From assembly GCF_964355755.1 (NCBI RefSeq), contig NC_092673.1, positions 2,115,001-2,175,000 of the forward strand: a stretch of DNA of 60,000 bases. Reading direction: 5' to 3'. Position 1 is the stretch's first letter, and every line of letters begins with the position of its first letter. Origin of the DNA: Antedon mediterranea. Its lineage: Eukaryota; Echinodermata; Crinoidea; Comatulida; Antedonidae. Positions 18,565 to 46,793 of the stretch are shown one piece after another. A program made the translations under genes and the position numbers. Below the pieces are notes generated by a model. That model was not told the DNA's origin, searched no databases, and saw only the letters and a program-made list of their open reading frames with translations.

Positions 18565-20260
18565 AATGATGATGATGATAATGATGATGATGATGATGAT
18601 GATGATAATGATGATAATGATGATGATAATGATGATGATGATGATGATAATGATGATAATGATGATGATAATGATGATGATGATGATGATAATGATGATG
18701 ATGATAATGATGATGATGATGATGATGATGATGATAATGATGATGACAGAATAAACTCACTTATTAATATCCCATAAGAGTACACTTCCATCAAATCCTG
18801 AAGATACCATTTGATTGGTTGGTCGGTGGAACTCGATACTTTTTACCCAATTAGTATGACCTTCGAATGATCGCACTTTGGACTTAGTGTTACGTATATC
18901 CCACAATGCAATTGTATTGTCATCAGAGCCACTCGCGAATGTTCTGTCATCAAAAAAACTATAAGGAAAAAGAAACATATCAGTTCCAACTTAGTATCAA
19001 AAAGACACTGAAGTGGAGATGTTAAATTTAATTTTTTTTTTGCCAGCATATTTCCTTTTGGACCACGATTTCACAGATGAGCACATGGACCTCTACTCTG
19101 GCAGTATTTCATCCAATCCATTTTAAAATTCCATCTGCTACAGTTTAAAAAGTTACAGGGGCAGACCCAGGGGGTAGCACTTGGAGCGTGCACTCCACCC
19201 CTGTGATATGTTGTGATGCTATACTTACGTGACACAGTTAACACAATCAGTATGAGCATTCTTTACATTGCAGATGGGTCTTGCTGTCAGGGGATCAAAC
19301 AGTATCATTGCCCTCCTTTCACATGCTGCTACAAGCACTCTCCTGAAGTTTATAAAAGTGGACAATCCATTCATTCATCTTTTATTTTTGAAAAAAAAGT
19401 AATTCTCCATAGCTCCAAAACAAATTAATGTCTACATTATTATAAATATAAAGGCAACAAAAATATATATATATATATATATACTGTATATATATATATA
19501 TATATACTGTATATCCCATAATATAAATAAATTAATTAATTACTTTACTATAATTACTTTTATAAAGTCAATAAAATAAATAATTAAATTGTATGAAGTA
19601 TAAAACTAGTGTTTTTAGCGACTGATTTACCCATGAAGGAATTTGTTTAAAACTAATTTCTTCATCATTTTTTAACAAACATCAGGGACAGATCCATATT
19701 GGGTTTTGCTATGGGCAATTTGCTTCTTGAATCTTCTTCTTGCCCACATGACACCCCATAAACACACCTTTTTATTATTTTTAGAGTCAATCATTGATTA
19801 TTATTGAGACTTTGACGTTGAGTATTTAGTTAAAATCAAGTACAAATCATCTCAAGACTTGCGCTAACGTTGACCATTTAAATAAAAAAAATGTTGAATA
19901 AAAGTTTAAACAAGCACTATATATGTTAGTAGAGTACTAATTTAAATCAAATTACCCATCAGGCGAAAACTCCAAGTTGAAAATGGAACCAAAACCACGT
20001 TGATATGATGTGTCTTTGACTGAAGTATTAGATAACTTTTGATAAAGTTTTCTTAAGATACTGTCCGTTGTTCTAGCCCGATGACGTCCCGGGTCATAAC
20101 TTAACAGTTTATTTCTAGGCCTGGATACCCCAGTACTTGCTGCTGTAGACATTGGTACGGCAAGGCCGATCTCTCTTGCTCGAAGCCATTCGATCGCCTT
20201 GAAATTGTCTGTTTTATTTTGTTGGCCTAGGCCTAGGCCTAGGTTAGATGTCATCTTCAA
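16017..20260 (-). CDS. DCAF10: DDB1- and CUL4-associated factor 10 (WD repeat protein, WDR32)
   Basis: WD40 protein that serves as a substrate receptor of CUL4-DDB1 ubiquitin ligases. Exons in transcript order: 20260-19956, 19342-19229, 18958-18761, 17981-17603, 16451-16017; all GT-AG, sum 1431 nt, 476 residues. Exon 1 carries WLRAREIG and ends in IFNLEFSPDG, a DCAF10 hallmark; exon 2 has the first blade (ACERRAMILFDP, AHTDCVNCV); exon 3 has ASGSDDNTIALWDIRN and SSGFDGSVLLWDINK; exon 4 has MRMRLTADGTKMLLSSASG; exon 5 ends with GYIKELSVSPDGRLICSS, VSGCLNGRVVFYNPRL and the stop. It is shorter than the human protein (about 560 residues), mainly because it lacks a long N-terminal extension and a Ser-rich insert. 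Met1 and Met3 are both possible starts. A GGCCTA hexamer run inside exon 1 encodes LGLGLG. Introns hold a 22-bp minisatellite and a GAT array. Confidence 0.93.
16721..17536 (+). repeat. 22-bp minisatellite in DCAF10 intron 4
   Basis: About 37 head-to-tail copies of GCAACACTAGCCCTTCATCA plus AT or GT fill most of the 1.15-kb intron between exons 5 and 4. Most units differ by one or two bases (AAT/AGT alternation, GCGCTT, GCTCTT). The array stops about 70 bp before exon 4. Copy number is likely polymorphic. It is a eukaryotic minisatellite; there are no distinct spacers. Confidence 0.95.
18225..18755 (+). repeat. GAT/AAT trinucleotide array with duplicated splice-site flanks
   Basis: Two GAT-rich blocks (18303-18383 and 18465-18746, interspersed with AAT triplets) lie in DCAF10 intron 3. 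The ~75-bp sequence around TATACAATACAAGGATCC occurs before each block (18232 and 18396), so the whole array-plus-flank was duplicated. The right edge is 10-12 bp from the exon-3 donor. Open frames of poly-Ser, poly-His and poly-Met across this stretch are translations of the repeat. Confidence 0.95.
19461..19516. repeat. TA microsatellite
   Basis: TATATA runs are interrupted twice by ACTGTATA in DCAF10 intron 1, giving an almost perfect palindrome. A shorter TA run lies at 15296-15319. Confidence 0.85.
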
Positions 20261-22729
20261 AAAACTAATACTAATTATATCGACTACTCATGAAAATCGA
20301 TGAAAATACCAGAGTAGTAAAACATTACTTATATTTTCATTTCCTTCCAAATATATACTACTAGGCCTAGACCATGACTAATTAAACTTTTGAAAAGAAG
20401 TGGGTTTTTTTTTATATTTATTGTTTACATGTGCAAAAACAGAGGGAGGGAGAGAGCCACCACCGTCCATGTTTACCAACCGGTAGAGGGCGCATAGAAT
20501 CGAATTTTGAGTGGTGGAAGCACGCCGCCCCATCATCCAGGTCAGCATTAATCATTGGGCGGAACTCGGAGCTGAATAACCGTTTGCAAAATTGAATATA
20601 AAGAAAAAAATACATATTCAAGATGTTCTCATGTTTAAATTCAACTCAATGTTTCTATTTTGACCCTTTTATCTGAAAGGTGATTGCTCACTTGCACTCT
20701 CTCTCTATTGTGAATGTTATATTCTTCATCCATAGCTATAATGTATGTGATGATAAATGTCAAATAGGTCAATGCTATCTGCAAAATCATAAAACAAAAA
20801 TCACATCCTCATTCGCCTTTTAAATCATGGAATCTTCAATCACAAAATCAGCAACTCCATCAATCATAAAGCTCTGTCTACACTACCATATTTGGCCATA
20901 TGACTAACATAATGGGTACTACTCCACACTTTTTGTCAAACTAGTTTGATAGTGTAGACAGAGTTTAAGAATATACCACATATTTACAGGTTAAAAATAT
21001 AAATGCAAAGAAATAGAATCAGTCAAATCAATTTATTTCACCCACATCATGGGTTTTATTCGTAAAATATTATTTTCTGACCACTTTACTGGCTTGCCCT
21101 TTTTAGAGGCATTTGGTGCATACACAGTCCATATACTTTATCAAAAGAGTATACTGTACTACCTGAAAGTAGGTATATGCCTTAGAACAGGCTTTCATTA
21201 TAGTTTTAAAGCTCACTCCGATAAACACTTGGTGCATTTTTAATCAACATAGAAAATAATTAGTAGTCACATTAATGAACTATTACTACAGGTATCTTGC
21301 TAGTAGGAACTGCTGTATTCGGAGTGAGAGTAGTACAAAGTAGAAATTTACAGTACCAATTCGACTTTCATTTTTTTAGAGTTTATAATTTTAGCAGCTA
21401 AATATGAACTGTATATAAATCAGTGTATACTACTGTACTAGATGAATAATGAACACAAATATTTACCATTAATTTAAGTACAAAATTACAAAAGAAATTG
21501 TTTTAATAAAATTCTTTGTATCAATCAGAATACCCTGTAAACACATGCAAGTCATATATGAAGATTTATTACGTTTAACAGCAAACATAATATATTTTTT
21601 GGTAATTACTCTGTTTAAAATCGGTTATTGTAAAGATAATATGATAGGTGTAAATGATTGATACAAAGAAGTCTTTTTTAAAGAAACAACTTTAGTTTTA
21701 TATAAAGCAGTACAAAAGTGTACATAAAACTACTAATTATAGTAAAGAGAAACAAAAAAAACATTGCTGTAATATTGAATGTAATGTAGAGGCACTTCAA
21801 AAACTGGTCCACCAAAATCAATTTAAAAGCATTACATTTTTTTTCCATTTTAAACCAAAAATTATAATATGCAGCATCTAGTTGATTGAAAACACTTTCA
21901 TTTAAATTTCAGACTACCAATACTTGCACCCATAGAGTGTAGTCTATTCTCTATGACGCACCATATAGAGTATTTTGCTGCTAAAGTGGCACCTTAATAT
22001 ATTTCACAACTTCATCATCATACAAAATGTTTATATGTATGAACATTATTCATTTCATATCTTTGATATGTAGCCAGCTACTCGACATTATCCATTCATT
22101 TCACAGTAAATTTGCTTTACACTGCCTTAACAATCACCATGTGGCTGCTATACTAACATAAAGGCAGCAAGTAACTCTGCAAAATAAAACCCTGAAGTAA
22201 AAATAAAAAGATCACACACATTGAAGACAATACTGTTAAGAAAGACTATATCAGAAAAAGTTATACCCTCGACGACATCTAGTTACGAAAAAATGTGGTC
22301 CTTTAATAATTAAACCTTCAATGAACTAATCGTCGCTAATGCTGCTGTAGACCATCCGTTTCCAAAAAAATATACAAGTGCAGTGTCTTCAAAAGAAATG
22401 TGTGTCACTCAATATCTTAATAAAGTATTTAAACAAACATATATTCTGCTTATCGTGAACATTTTCACCATCTTACCTACAAAGTTTGAACTTTTAGCAA
22501 ATATTTAATTTATGGTAACAAAAAATTTGCACTTTTTAACATAACAAGGTTTTTTTTCCTTTTTTAGACCATGTAATGGTACTTAAATATAACGTATCAA
22601 AGTTTGTAATAATAAACTTGGTAATTCTCCTCAACAACACTTGGCATCGCAATAAAATAGGCAGCCATTTATTTCCATACGTTACGTTCACATTCTTTAA
22701 TTATATAACTCCCTTGTGGATAATCTGTG
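20261..22729. other. DCAF10 promoter side and WBP1L 3' flank
   Basis: From 20261 to about 20640 lies the DCAF10 5' flank, with an inverted CCAAT box in ATCATTGGGCGG near 20553 and a GC-richer stretch at 20450-20560. Beyond it is AT-rich DNA with MITE copy B (20868-20967). The rest is probably WBP1L 3' UTR and flank; several TTTATT words (for example near 21030 and 21560) could be its polyadenylation signal, but I cannot choose between them. No coding exon was recognised. Confidence 0.45.
20868..20967. repeat. MITE copy B (short form)
   Basis: This 100-bp element runs from AAAGCTCTGTCTACACTACC to TTTGATAGTGTAGACAGAGT, with inverted ends of about 20 bp and a short centre. It is an internally deleted member of the same family as copies A, C and D, flanked by ATAAA and TTTAA. 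Confidence 0.8.
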
Positions 22730-31356
<8,627 letters not shown>

Positions 31357-33502
31357 GATCACGGTCAGCCTGATGCGCTCATACATACATCAGAAGGCCA
31401 ATGCTTGTGAAATTTCAAACCTCAAAAAAGGCTTCCCTACACTTGGGTGAAACTACTTTACCAAAGGGTAAAATATAGAGCGAAACCTTCCCTTTTTTTA
31501 AAGTAACAAGTTGAAAAGAAGGCTGATGTCCAAAAACTGTAAAAGAGTTTGAAGTTTGAAATGATTAAAGCAAGTTTATATCGGGTTATATCAATATGTG
31601 TCCTACTACTATTAATTTGAGGGAAAATGGTTAAGATTTAAGAACCTAAAAATGCACTCGTCCATGCCGAGTTGATCATACGATTTCTGTTGATGCATAC
31701 TAACATGCTAATTTTTTTCCCAATAGCCAATCAGAAACGTAGTATGACTCTCAGATTTAAAGACCAACTATCTTTGTTCGGTTGTATGGTTGTTACTATT
31801 TTTAGAAACAAGGGAATTGTTATAAAACCACTGTCCAATTGAACAACACATTATACGGACAATAATTTAATAGCAAAATCGTTATTATTTTGTTGTGTTG
31901 TATGCCATGGTATATAAACAGTGCCGTCTAAAAAAATCTACGTTTCATTTATTTTTTTTTTACATCGACGTCGTCTTATAATTTCAAACAATCAAGGCCA
32001 CTGCTGTTTTTAATGTTGTTGTTATTTTATAATATAAGTTACTTCACCTTTTGTTGGTTAGTTTCTAAAATAAAAATCTATTTTTTAGCTGTATCAGTAT
32101 AAAATATATTGTCTATTGTTTCATTCCACCATAGAGATATTATCTCTATGATTCCACATTAATAACACAAACAGAAACAGTCATCGACCTCCGATATTAT
32201 GCAAATGATTTTCCCAGGTCAGCAAAATAACAATAATTGTACAGGCAATTGACTTGCACTGAACTGTGACGTGTACTCTATTTTCATTGTTGTTTTAAAA
32301 AGCTGGGCCGCAGTTGTTTTGCCTATACGTTAAGATAATAAATATGTTTATTGTTGTATTTAACAAACTACAATTAAGGCTTGGTAGAAATAATAAAATT
32401 TTTTAAAATAATCAATATACTTAAATAATAAATTACTAATATTATAATAAGTGTGTATGTATACCTGACGGGTTGTATTTGATAATTAATAATACGCAAT
32501 GATTTTTTTTTTTAATTCCACATTTAAAAAAAAATACCATTCGATTTAATTGTTATTCGCAAAGCAAATATTGACAATTTCGCCAGTGTAGCATAGCAAA
32601 AAGACATCCTTATTATTGCTACACATTTCTGAAATTGTGTAGCAAAAAATACAATACAAAACTATGTTTCTCGACTAAAAAATCAGTTTGATTAGCAATA
32701 TTGCTAAAGAAAATTTTAAAATGAAATTTTTCCCTGTGTATGAGTGACATATAGCGCATCTCAATGGATACAATAAGCAAAAAGATAATCAAACGGTAAA
32801 AGTAAAAACAGCTTTTGCAAAACACTCGTCATTAATTATTTTAATTATCTGTAATAATTATTTACCGTATTTATTCGAATAAACGCCGAGCTTTGAATAA
32901 ACTCCACCCTCCACCTCCCAATAAAACATTTTGAATTTATCCTCGAATAAATAAGAATATACCATGGAGTCCATGAATATACACAATATTGCATTTCTAT
33001 TCTACTAGAATTCATTGAATGCCATGATCTACATATCTGTATTTGATCACTTCTAGATATTAATTGTTGTATATATTTTTCATATTTTATACAATTTCAA
33101 TACCACAATACACCAAAACAAAAATAAACACCTCCCCTCGATTACAAATCCTCCTGAACAATACACGAAAAACGATTATGTATGAAAAAATGTATATAGG
33201 CCTAGATAGTTCAATTATCATAAATTTCATAAAATAATAAAAACATCTGAAATACAGTATAAAAAAAAATTTTTAAATGCGACCACAGAACTGAACACGT
33301 GCAGCAGGAGAGAAGTCCTATGAAGAATGACGTAAAGCAGTAACATAAATCCTTGCGCTCTAATCGAGAAAATTCCCGCTTTTTCGACCTTTTCTCTCTC
33401 TTAGCCGTTCGCTCTCGACTACTCTCGGCTACACCACCGCGACTGGCGCGTGTGCATTTATCAGATCTGTCGCCATTTTTTAAATACACGACGGTTTTTT
33501 AC
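31357..33502. other. Divergent intergenic region between WBP1L and SRSF10-like
   Basis: The region upstream of both genes is about 2.1 kb. It is AT-rich, with an interspersed motif ACCGTATTTATTCGAATAAA at 32863. The last 160 bp (33340-33500) become GC-richer, with CTCTCGACTACTCTCGGC and CACCGCGACTGGCGCG just ahead of the SRSF10-like start codon, marking its promoter and leader. No coding exon was found. Confidence 0.5.
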
Positions 33503-41005
<7,503 letters not shown>

Positions 41006-42721
41006 TCAAGATGTGATACTTTTCTCATATTATCAGATTCTACACCACATTTTAAGTCCTACTATTGTACGTTGTGTATTATGATGGTATTTAAATAACG
41101 AGTATACAAAAGATTTTAATCTACCCTGCTCCATCCATTTTTGTTGTTACTTCTAGTGCTACAACTGTACAGCTAGTCTGAAAATTGCCTGAATAATTGT
41201 ATTGTGTGTGCTATTGGGTTAATGCTGTTGCAGGCACAATATATACTTACCTAGTCTACCTTGTTCTGTCCTTGTATATAGTTTCTTAGGTGCTTTGTCG
41301 ATTACTAGACCTAGAATATTCTGTTTAGTTTTAAGTGTTTTTATAAGCTGTCTTCCTGGACATTTGGTAAGATGTTGTCTATTTGTACTTAGTCGAAGAA
41401 GATACGGTTATTCACATCCTTAAACGTGATGATGCCGTTAAGCATGATTGATAATTAAATCAGGCTAATTTTATCTTTTGAAATGTTCACATGTCCTTCC
41501 TATATCACTTAAGATGTATTGTGACTCATGCTAAACATGCGTTAAAATGATTAATGTTAAGTATGCATATGATCAGGTTATTGGCTTGTAATAAACCAAT
41601 TCATTATAATGTTGAAAGATTTACAGTTTATCAACTTGCTGGTTGAAATATGTCATCAACATTGTAGTAACTCTGTATGGTTTTAAAAAGTGACATCTTC
41701 TGTATTGTACCTAGGCCCTTGATTTTTACTTTGTCCATTATATAGCGTAAATGGAATTAAACTTGTTTAAATAAAAAAATTGTTTTAATACTTTTATTGT
41801 TTTTTTATTCATATCTGTTGTGATTTGACTGGTATATATGATCATGCTCGAGTCATTGGGATTTAACGAACACAAACTCTCTCTGAATTTCTCGGACAGA
41901 AGTGTATGTAACCATATTAATTGGGAGATGACGCTGTAATACATTTAAATATGTATTCTGGTCCTAAAGGCCAATTTACACAGATGAGCGGTAACGGTAA
42001 GCAGAAAACTGCGTAGCTTGTCCCACATAGATTCTGTATCTATCTTGAGCAGAAACCGCCACTCGCTTCGTGTTGTGTCTAAATGGTCATAAATAACATT
42101 CTGTATTTTTATTACCATTACCGCTCATCTCATCAAAAAAACTTGCAAAAAAAACTAATTTGCAAACTCTAAACTATCACATGACATGCTAGTCCAATAT
42201 TTATCATTACACCATCACTCTACGGTAAATACAGCACCTGACACGGTCCTCTAACGTGGCTTTAATTTGGTGTTCTGACGAGAACCGGTGTTTCAACGCA
42301 GTATGGCCATACAAATGTTTGCTATTGTACACATCCAGGGGATAGGGTATGGGGAACTGTCCTGATATATACACTTTACTAATCATTAACACATTTTGTT
42401 TTGACCATATTTGATGAGGGTGATCCATCCAGCAATTGCTGATCATTATTAGGGACCCTCAGAGGTTCACAACACAAACATCATCACATCACCATCAAGC
42501 CACAACTCCACTCTAAACTACACATTACTGGTAAATCATATTTTGCTGCATAGAGGATGTAACTAAATGTACATAGTCATACTAATAAAGATTCATCCAT
42601 AAATATGAATTTAATATGAAATTTTAAACCAGTTTTTTTGTGTGCCATGCATTAATCTTCATAACCTTTTATCACAAGGTTTCATAGCAATAATTATAGC
42701 ATGCGTTTGGAGACAAAGGAA

Positions 42722-43137
42722 GTGAGAGTTTACACCTAAAGCCTACTGTGTTAAAGGTTGGCACTTTGTGAGAGTTTACACCTAAAGCCTACTGTGTTAT
42801 AGGTTGGCACTTTGTGAGAGTTTACACCTAAAGCCTACTGTGTTATAGGTTGGCACTTTGTGAGAGTTTACACCTAAAGCCTACTGTGTTATAGGTTGGC
42901 ACTTTGTGAGAGTTTACACCTAAAGCCTACTGTGTTATAGGTTGGCACTTTGTGAGAGTTTACACCTAAAGCCTACTGTGTTATAGGTTGGCACTTTGTG
43001 AGAGTTTACACCTAAAGCCTACTGTGTTATAGGTTGGCACTTTGTGAGAGTTTACACCTAAAGCCTACTGTGTTATAGGTTGGCACTTTGTGAGAGTTTA
43101 CACCTAAAGCCTACTGTGTTATAGGTTGGCACTTTGA
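42722..43137 (+). repeat. 46-bp minisatellite, nine nearly identical copies
   Basis: Unit GTGAGAGTTTACACCTAAAG, then CCTACTGTGTTATAGGTTGG, then CACTTT. All nine copies agree except for one base in the first (TTAAAGG for TTATAGG), so the array was homogenised very recently or is still changing copy number. Confidence 0.95.
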
Positions 43138-44167
43138 TGATTTGTACAAAGAACAATGCTTTAGATGCATACCTAGATATTTCCCAGGGTAGCGATAAAA
43201 CTGATCTAAAACAAATTATTTTAATGTAGCTTAAAAACAGCAGCATATGATACAAAAAAATTGGTTAATAAAATGAGTTCACTCAGTCTGAATATTAATT
43301 ATTTAAAATATTTTGGACCATGGATGAATAATACTGTAGTACTCTCATAGGTTCTGGGTACATAACTGATTAGTGGGGGAGGATTATATAACCCTTGATT
43401 GCATGAATGGGATTATGCTCGGTCATACTGTATGTGATGGAAAATGATAGGAACCTGGTTTGAGGTACAGTAGAATGGAATGATTTTGTGGTACAGTACA
43501 TACATGTTGTGTGTGATCTTGAATCGGAAATCTTCCCTGATTCATGAACCTTCATAGTGTGTTTATAACATCATCATACAGTATAATTTATTTTGCTATA
43601 TTGAAAATTACAATGATAATCAACTGTGAACTACTAACCAATTCAAACTCCCAGGTCTGTCTGAATGTAGAGATTCCTAATGCGAATTAATAAGGAGCCC
43701 AGACAGGTCATGAAGTTCACGTTTTTTTCATGTAAGGACCATGTTTGTGGTATAAATCATACGATACTCCCAAGATAAACAACACCAGTGTAAAAGTGAT
43801 TTATAAACTTATTATTTTTTACATTCATGTCTATGAAATTTCAGATAAGCATTATCATTTTTTTTTCTATTTTAAGATGTTTTTGAAAAATTATCTATGT
43901 CAAGTGGAAAAAAAATGTACCACATTACAATGTTGCTCATCACATATGTTTAGTGAGAAAGAAAAACATCACGATCACAGGAAGTCGGCCTTGAATCTGT
44001 CAAACGATATAAAATGGTTGTATATTATACTAAGCTAGTGAAAAGATGAACCAAATGCTATCGATTCCTGACAATTGTTCCATGATACAAATAATAAAGA
44101 ATTTCTCGGAACGACTTGAAACTAACCCAGATTGGACGGCGTTCAACTGGACGCAAACCAGACTTAC

Positions 44168-44303
44168 CTAGACGAGAATGAAATGAACGTGATCATTTGG
44201 AATGACTGCAGACTGTGTCTTCTGGCAGACGATTTCTGATGCTTTGCCATTTTAGACAGCCGGTTTATGTTTGTTTCTTGTACTGGTGTTTTTTATTCTT
44301 TGT
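44168..44303 (-). other. Candidate exon with start codon (unassigned gene)
   Basis: On the minus strand a strong acceptor, CACTTTTCTGCAG, precedes 44303 and a strong donor, CTAG|GTAAGTC, follows 44168. Between them is a 27-codon open frame beginning at 44250 (AAAATGGCAAAGC, good context) that starts MAKHQKSSARRHSLQSFQ and is still open at the donor. I found no continuation exon to the left and no family resemblance. It could be the first coding exon of a small gene, an exon of a noncoding RNA, or chance. Confidence 0.3.
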
Positions 44304-45287
44304 CTGCAGAAAAGTGTATGTACTGCTTAATATGCCAAAGTAAATTTATTATTAAAGCACTTCATTGCAAAACTCAATTTGAATTCTGGTAGCAAGAAAA
44401 CCGGTAACTGGCATAGGCAGATCAAAGATCCCAATCCAAAATTTTGGAAAATAAAATGCAAAAAATAGATGTTTTCTCATTTTTAGGCCCAGACCCCGGC
44501 CCAGACTAACTTTACATTAAAAAAACACAGCACATAACCAACAATAATTAAAATTTTAGTTCAACTGTATTATTAAGTTCATTGTACCCAAAATAGAATC
44601 ATCCATTGTGTATAGAAGTAATTTATAGGAAATTCGCATTAACTTTCTTTTCTAGTTATTTAAACAATGGGAAGTAATTTATAATTGAAGAAAAAAGGGA
44701 TATGGGTTATTTAAGATAAAGGGTGCAGAACCAAAAAGGGATATGGGTCATTTAAGAGAAAGGGTGCAGAAACAAAAGATGTGTTATTATTACGAAGCAG
44801 AAGGCTCATGATGAAATCATTTTTGTTTAAAGATACCCGCAAAGAGTGGTCGCATTTTTCAACAATATTGAAACTACACCACATGGAAAGAGATATTTAA
44901 TATCAAACATCTTTTTGCTCATTGACTCAAAGTGTATCATAATCATCAATTATGATCTACTCAAGATAATGATATCAATACTCAATGTTGTAACAGGCCA
45001 GTAGACTTGGGGATTTAAAAGAATATAAAAAACTTCTCCCTTGAAAGTTCACTTGGTGGCCACACCTAGGAATAGCCACACCTAGGAATAGTCTTCCCCC
45101 TCATAACAATTCAACATACAGCAATGGATGTATGATGTTGAGTGCCAGTACTACCTACTATTTCCTCTAATTTTATTTAAAAAAACAAATCAATTTAATA
45201 ATTCATAGGTTTAGATTTTATGCCTGCCATATTCTTATTCTTTTATTGCCAAATATAAAATACATGAAGAACACGATATACAAAAAA

Positions 45288-45925
45288 AACAATAGAACTA
45301 ACTGAGTGAGCTGGCATGGGACACAAAAGCGAACCTAATCACTGTGACTTAAAGCCTGTGTTCCCCCCTCACCCAGTTAACAATAGAACCAACTGAGTGA
45401 GTTGGCAGAGGACACAAAAGCGAACCTAATCACTGTGACTTAAAGCCTGTGTTCCCCACTCACCCAGTTAACAATAGAACCAACTGAGTGAGTTGGCAGA
45501 GGACACAAAAGCGAACCTAATCACTGTGTATTAAAGCCTGTGTTCCCCACTCACCCAGTTAACAATAGAACCAACTGAGTGAGTTGGCAGGGGACACAAA
45601 AGCGAACCTAATCACTGCGACTTAAAGCCTGTGTTCCCCACTCACCCAGTTAACAATAGAACCAACTGAGTGAGTTGGCAGAGGACACAAAAGCGAACCT
45701 AATCACTGCGACTTAAAGCCTGTGTTCCCCACTCACCCAGTTAACAATAGAACCAACTGAGTGAGTTGGCAGAGGACACAAAAGCGAACCTAATCACTGC
45801 GACTTAAAGCCTGTGTTCCCACTCACCCAGTTAACAATAGAACCAACTGAGTGAGCTGGCATGGGACACAAAAGCGAACCTAATCACTGCGACTTAAAGC
45901 CTGTGTTCCCCACTCACCCAGTTTC
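45288..45925 (+). repeat. 91-bp minisatellite, seven copies
   Basis: Each unit starts AACAATAGAACCAACTGAGT and runs through GAGGACACAAAAGCGAACCT, AATCACTGTGACTTAAAGCC to CCCCACTCACCCAGTT. ACTGAGTGAG near the start and CTCACCCAGT at the end are near-inverted, so a single unit can fold. Variation is limited to a handful of positions (GAGTTGG/GAGCTGG, TGTGA/TGCGA). Confidence 0.95.
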
Positions 45926-46682
45926 ACAAGCAATGAAAATATTATTTCTAAACCTATATGAATTACTGTATTGTATTACTTTTGTTATTGTAGTGGAGGG
46001 AAACAGTCAAAAGTACATTGAAATTTATATAATATGGTTTTGAAGTTTGGAAGTTAGGATTTCTGGCACAAATTTAATTTTCCGCCTCAAATCATTGTGA
46101 TAAAAAACTACATTTCCTTCTGTACTGTTGGCAAAAGCTGCAATGTTGAACTACTAATACAGTACTATATAATAAAACAGTGTAAGTGAACTTACTTTGA
46201 TGCCAAGTTATAGAGCTAAAGCCAAGAATATAACATATAACATATTATTGAACCCATTTCCAGGAAATTACAACATTAATCAAATATATTGCCAATTTAT
46301 AAACTACATTAAAAACATTTTTTCCGCTAATTTCTGACTTTCTTCAGCAGTACTACTATATCAAACTATATATTAATTCATACATTTTGCTGGTGAGGCA
46401 TTGCCCATAGCAGCCCAGTTTTAAATTAATACCGTTTAGAATGTTTTCTTTGGGAAGAGTAGGGTGTTACCCTGGTGTATGTACTGGTCTGTGTACTGGT
46501 CTATCTCGTTGATAGACGTTGTAGACGTGGATAAACGGATGAGAGCCATTTATCATTTAGCTGTTCAACATGAATATTTTGTGTATCGCAATCATTTATC
46601 AATCATTAGGGGTTCACAAGACAAACATATTTATACACAAGATGCTCTACATTAACAAAGTCTTATTACAAGTATTTGCGGG

Positions 46683-46793
46683 AGTGGAGTTGTAATTTTG
46701 TCCTTAGAAAAAATCCTGACATGTGACAGCACTTAAACCCAGGACCCTTGGAATGGTAGCCAAGCATCATAACCACCAAGCCACAACTCCACT
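46683..46793 (-). repeat. tRNA-derived SINE-like element with pairing ends
   Basis: Read on the minus strand it begins AGTGGAGTTGTGGCTTGGTG: TGGCTTGGTGG fits the RNA polymerase III box A and the later GGGTTTAAGTGC resembles box B. The two ends are perfect 11-bp inverted repeats (AGTGGAGTTGT and ACAACTCCACT), as in an extended acceptor stem. A second, shorter copy of the head (GTGGAGTTGTGGCTTGATGG) is at about 42490-42513. Confidence 0.6.

Noticed and set aside
18432-18794. Long open frames of poly-Ser, poly-His and poly-Met/Ile on both strands
   Set aside because: They are frame translations of the GAT/AAT trinucleotide array in a DCAF10 intron.
42207-42446. 79-codon minus-strand frame between SRSF10-like and the 46-bp array
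   Set aside because: It overlaps a SINE-like remnant, and its sequence matches no known family.
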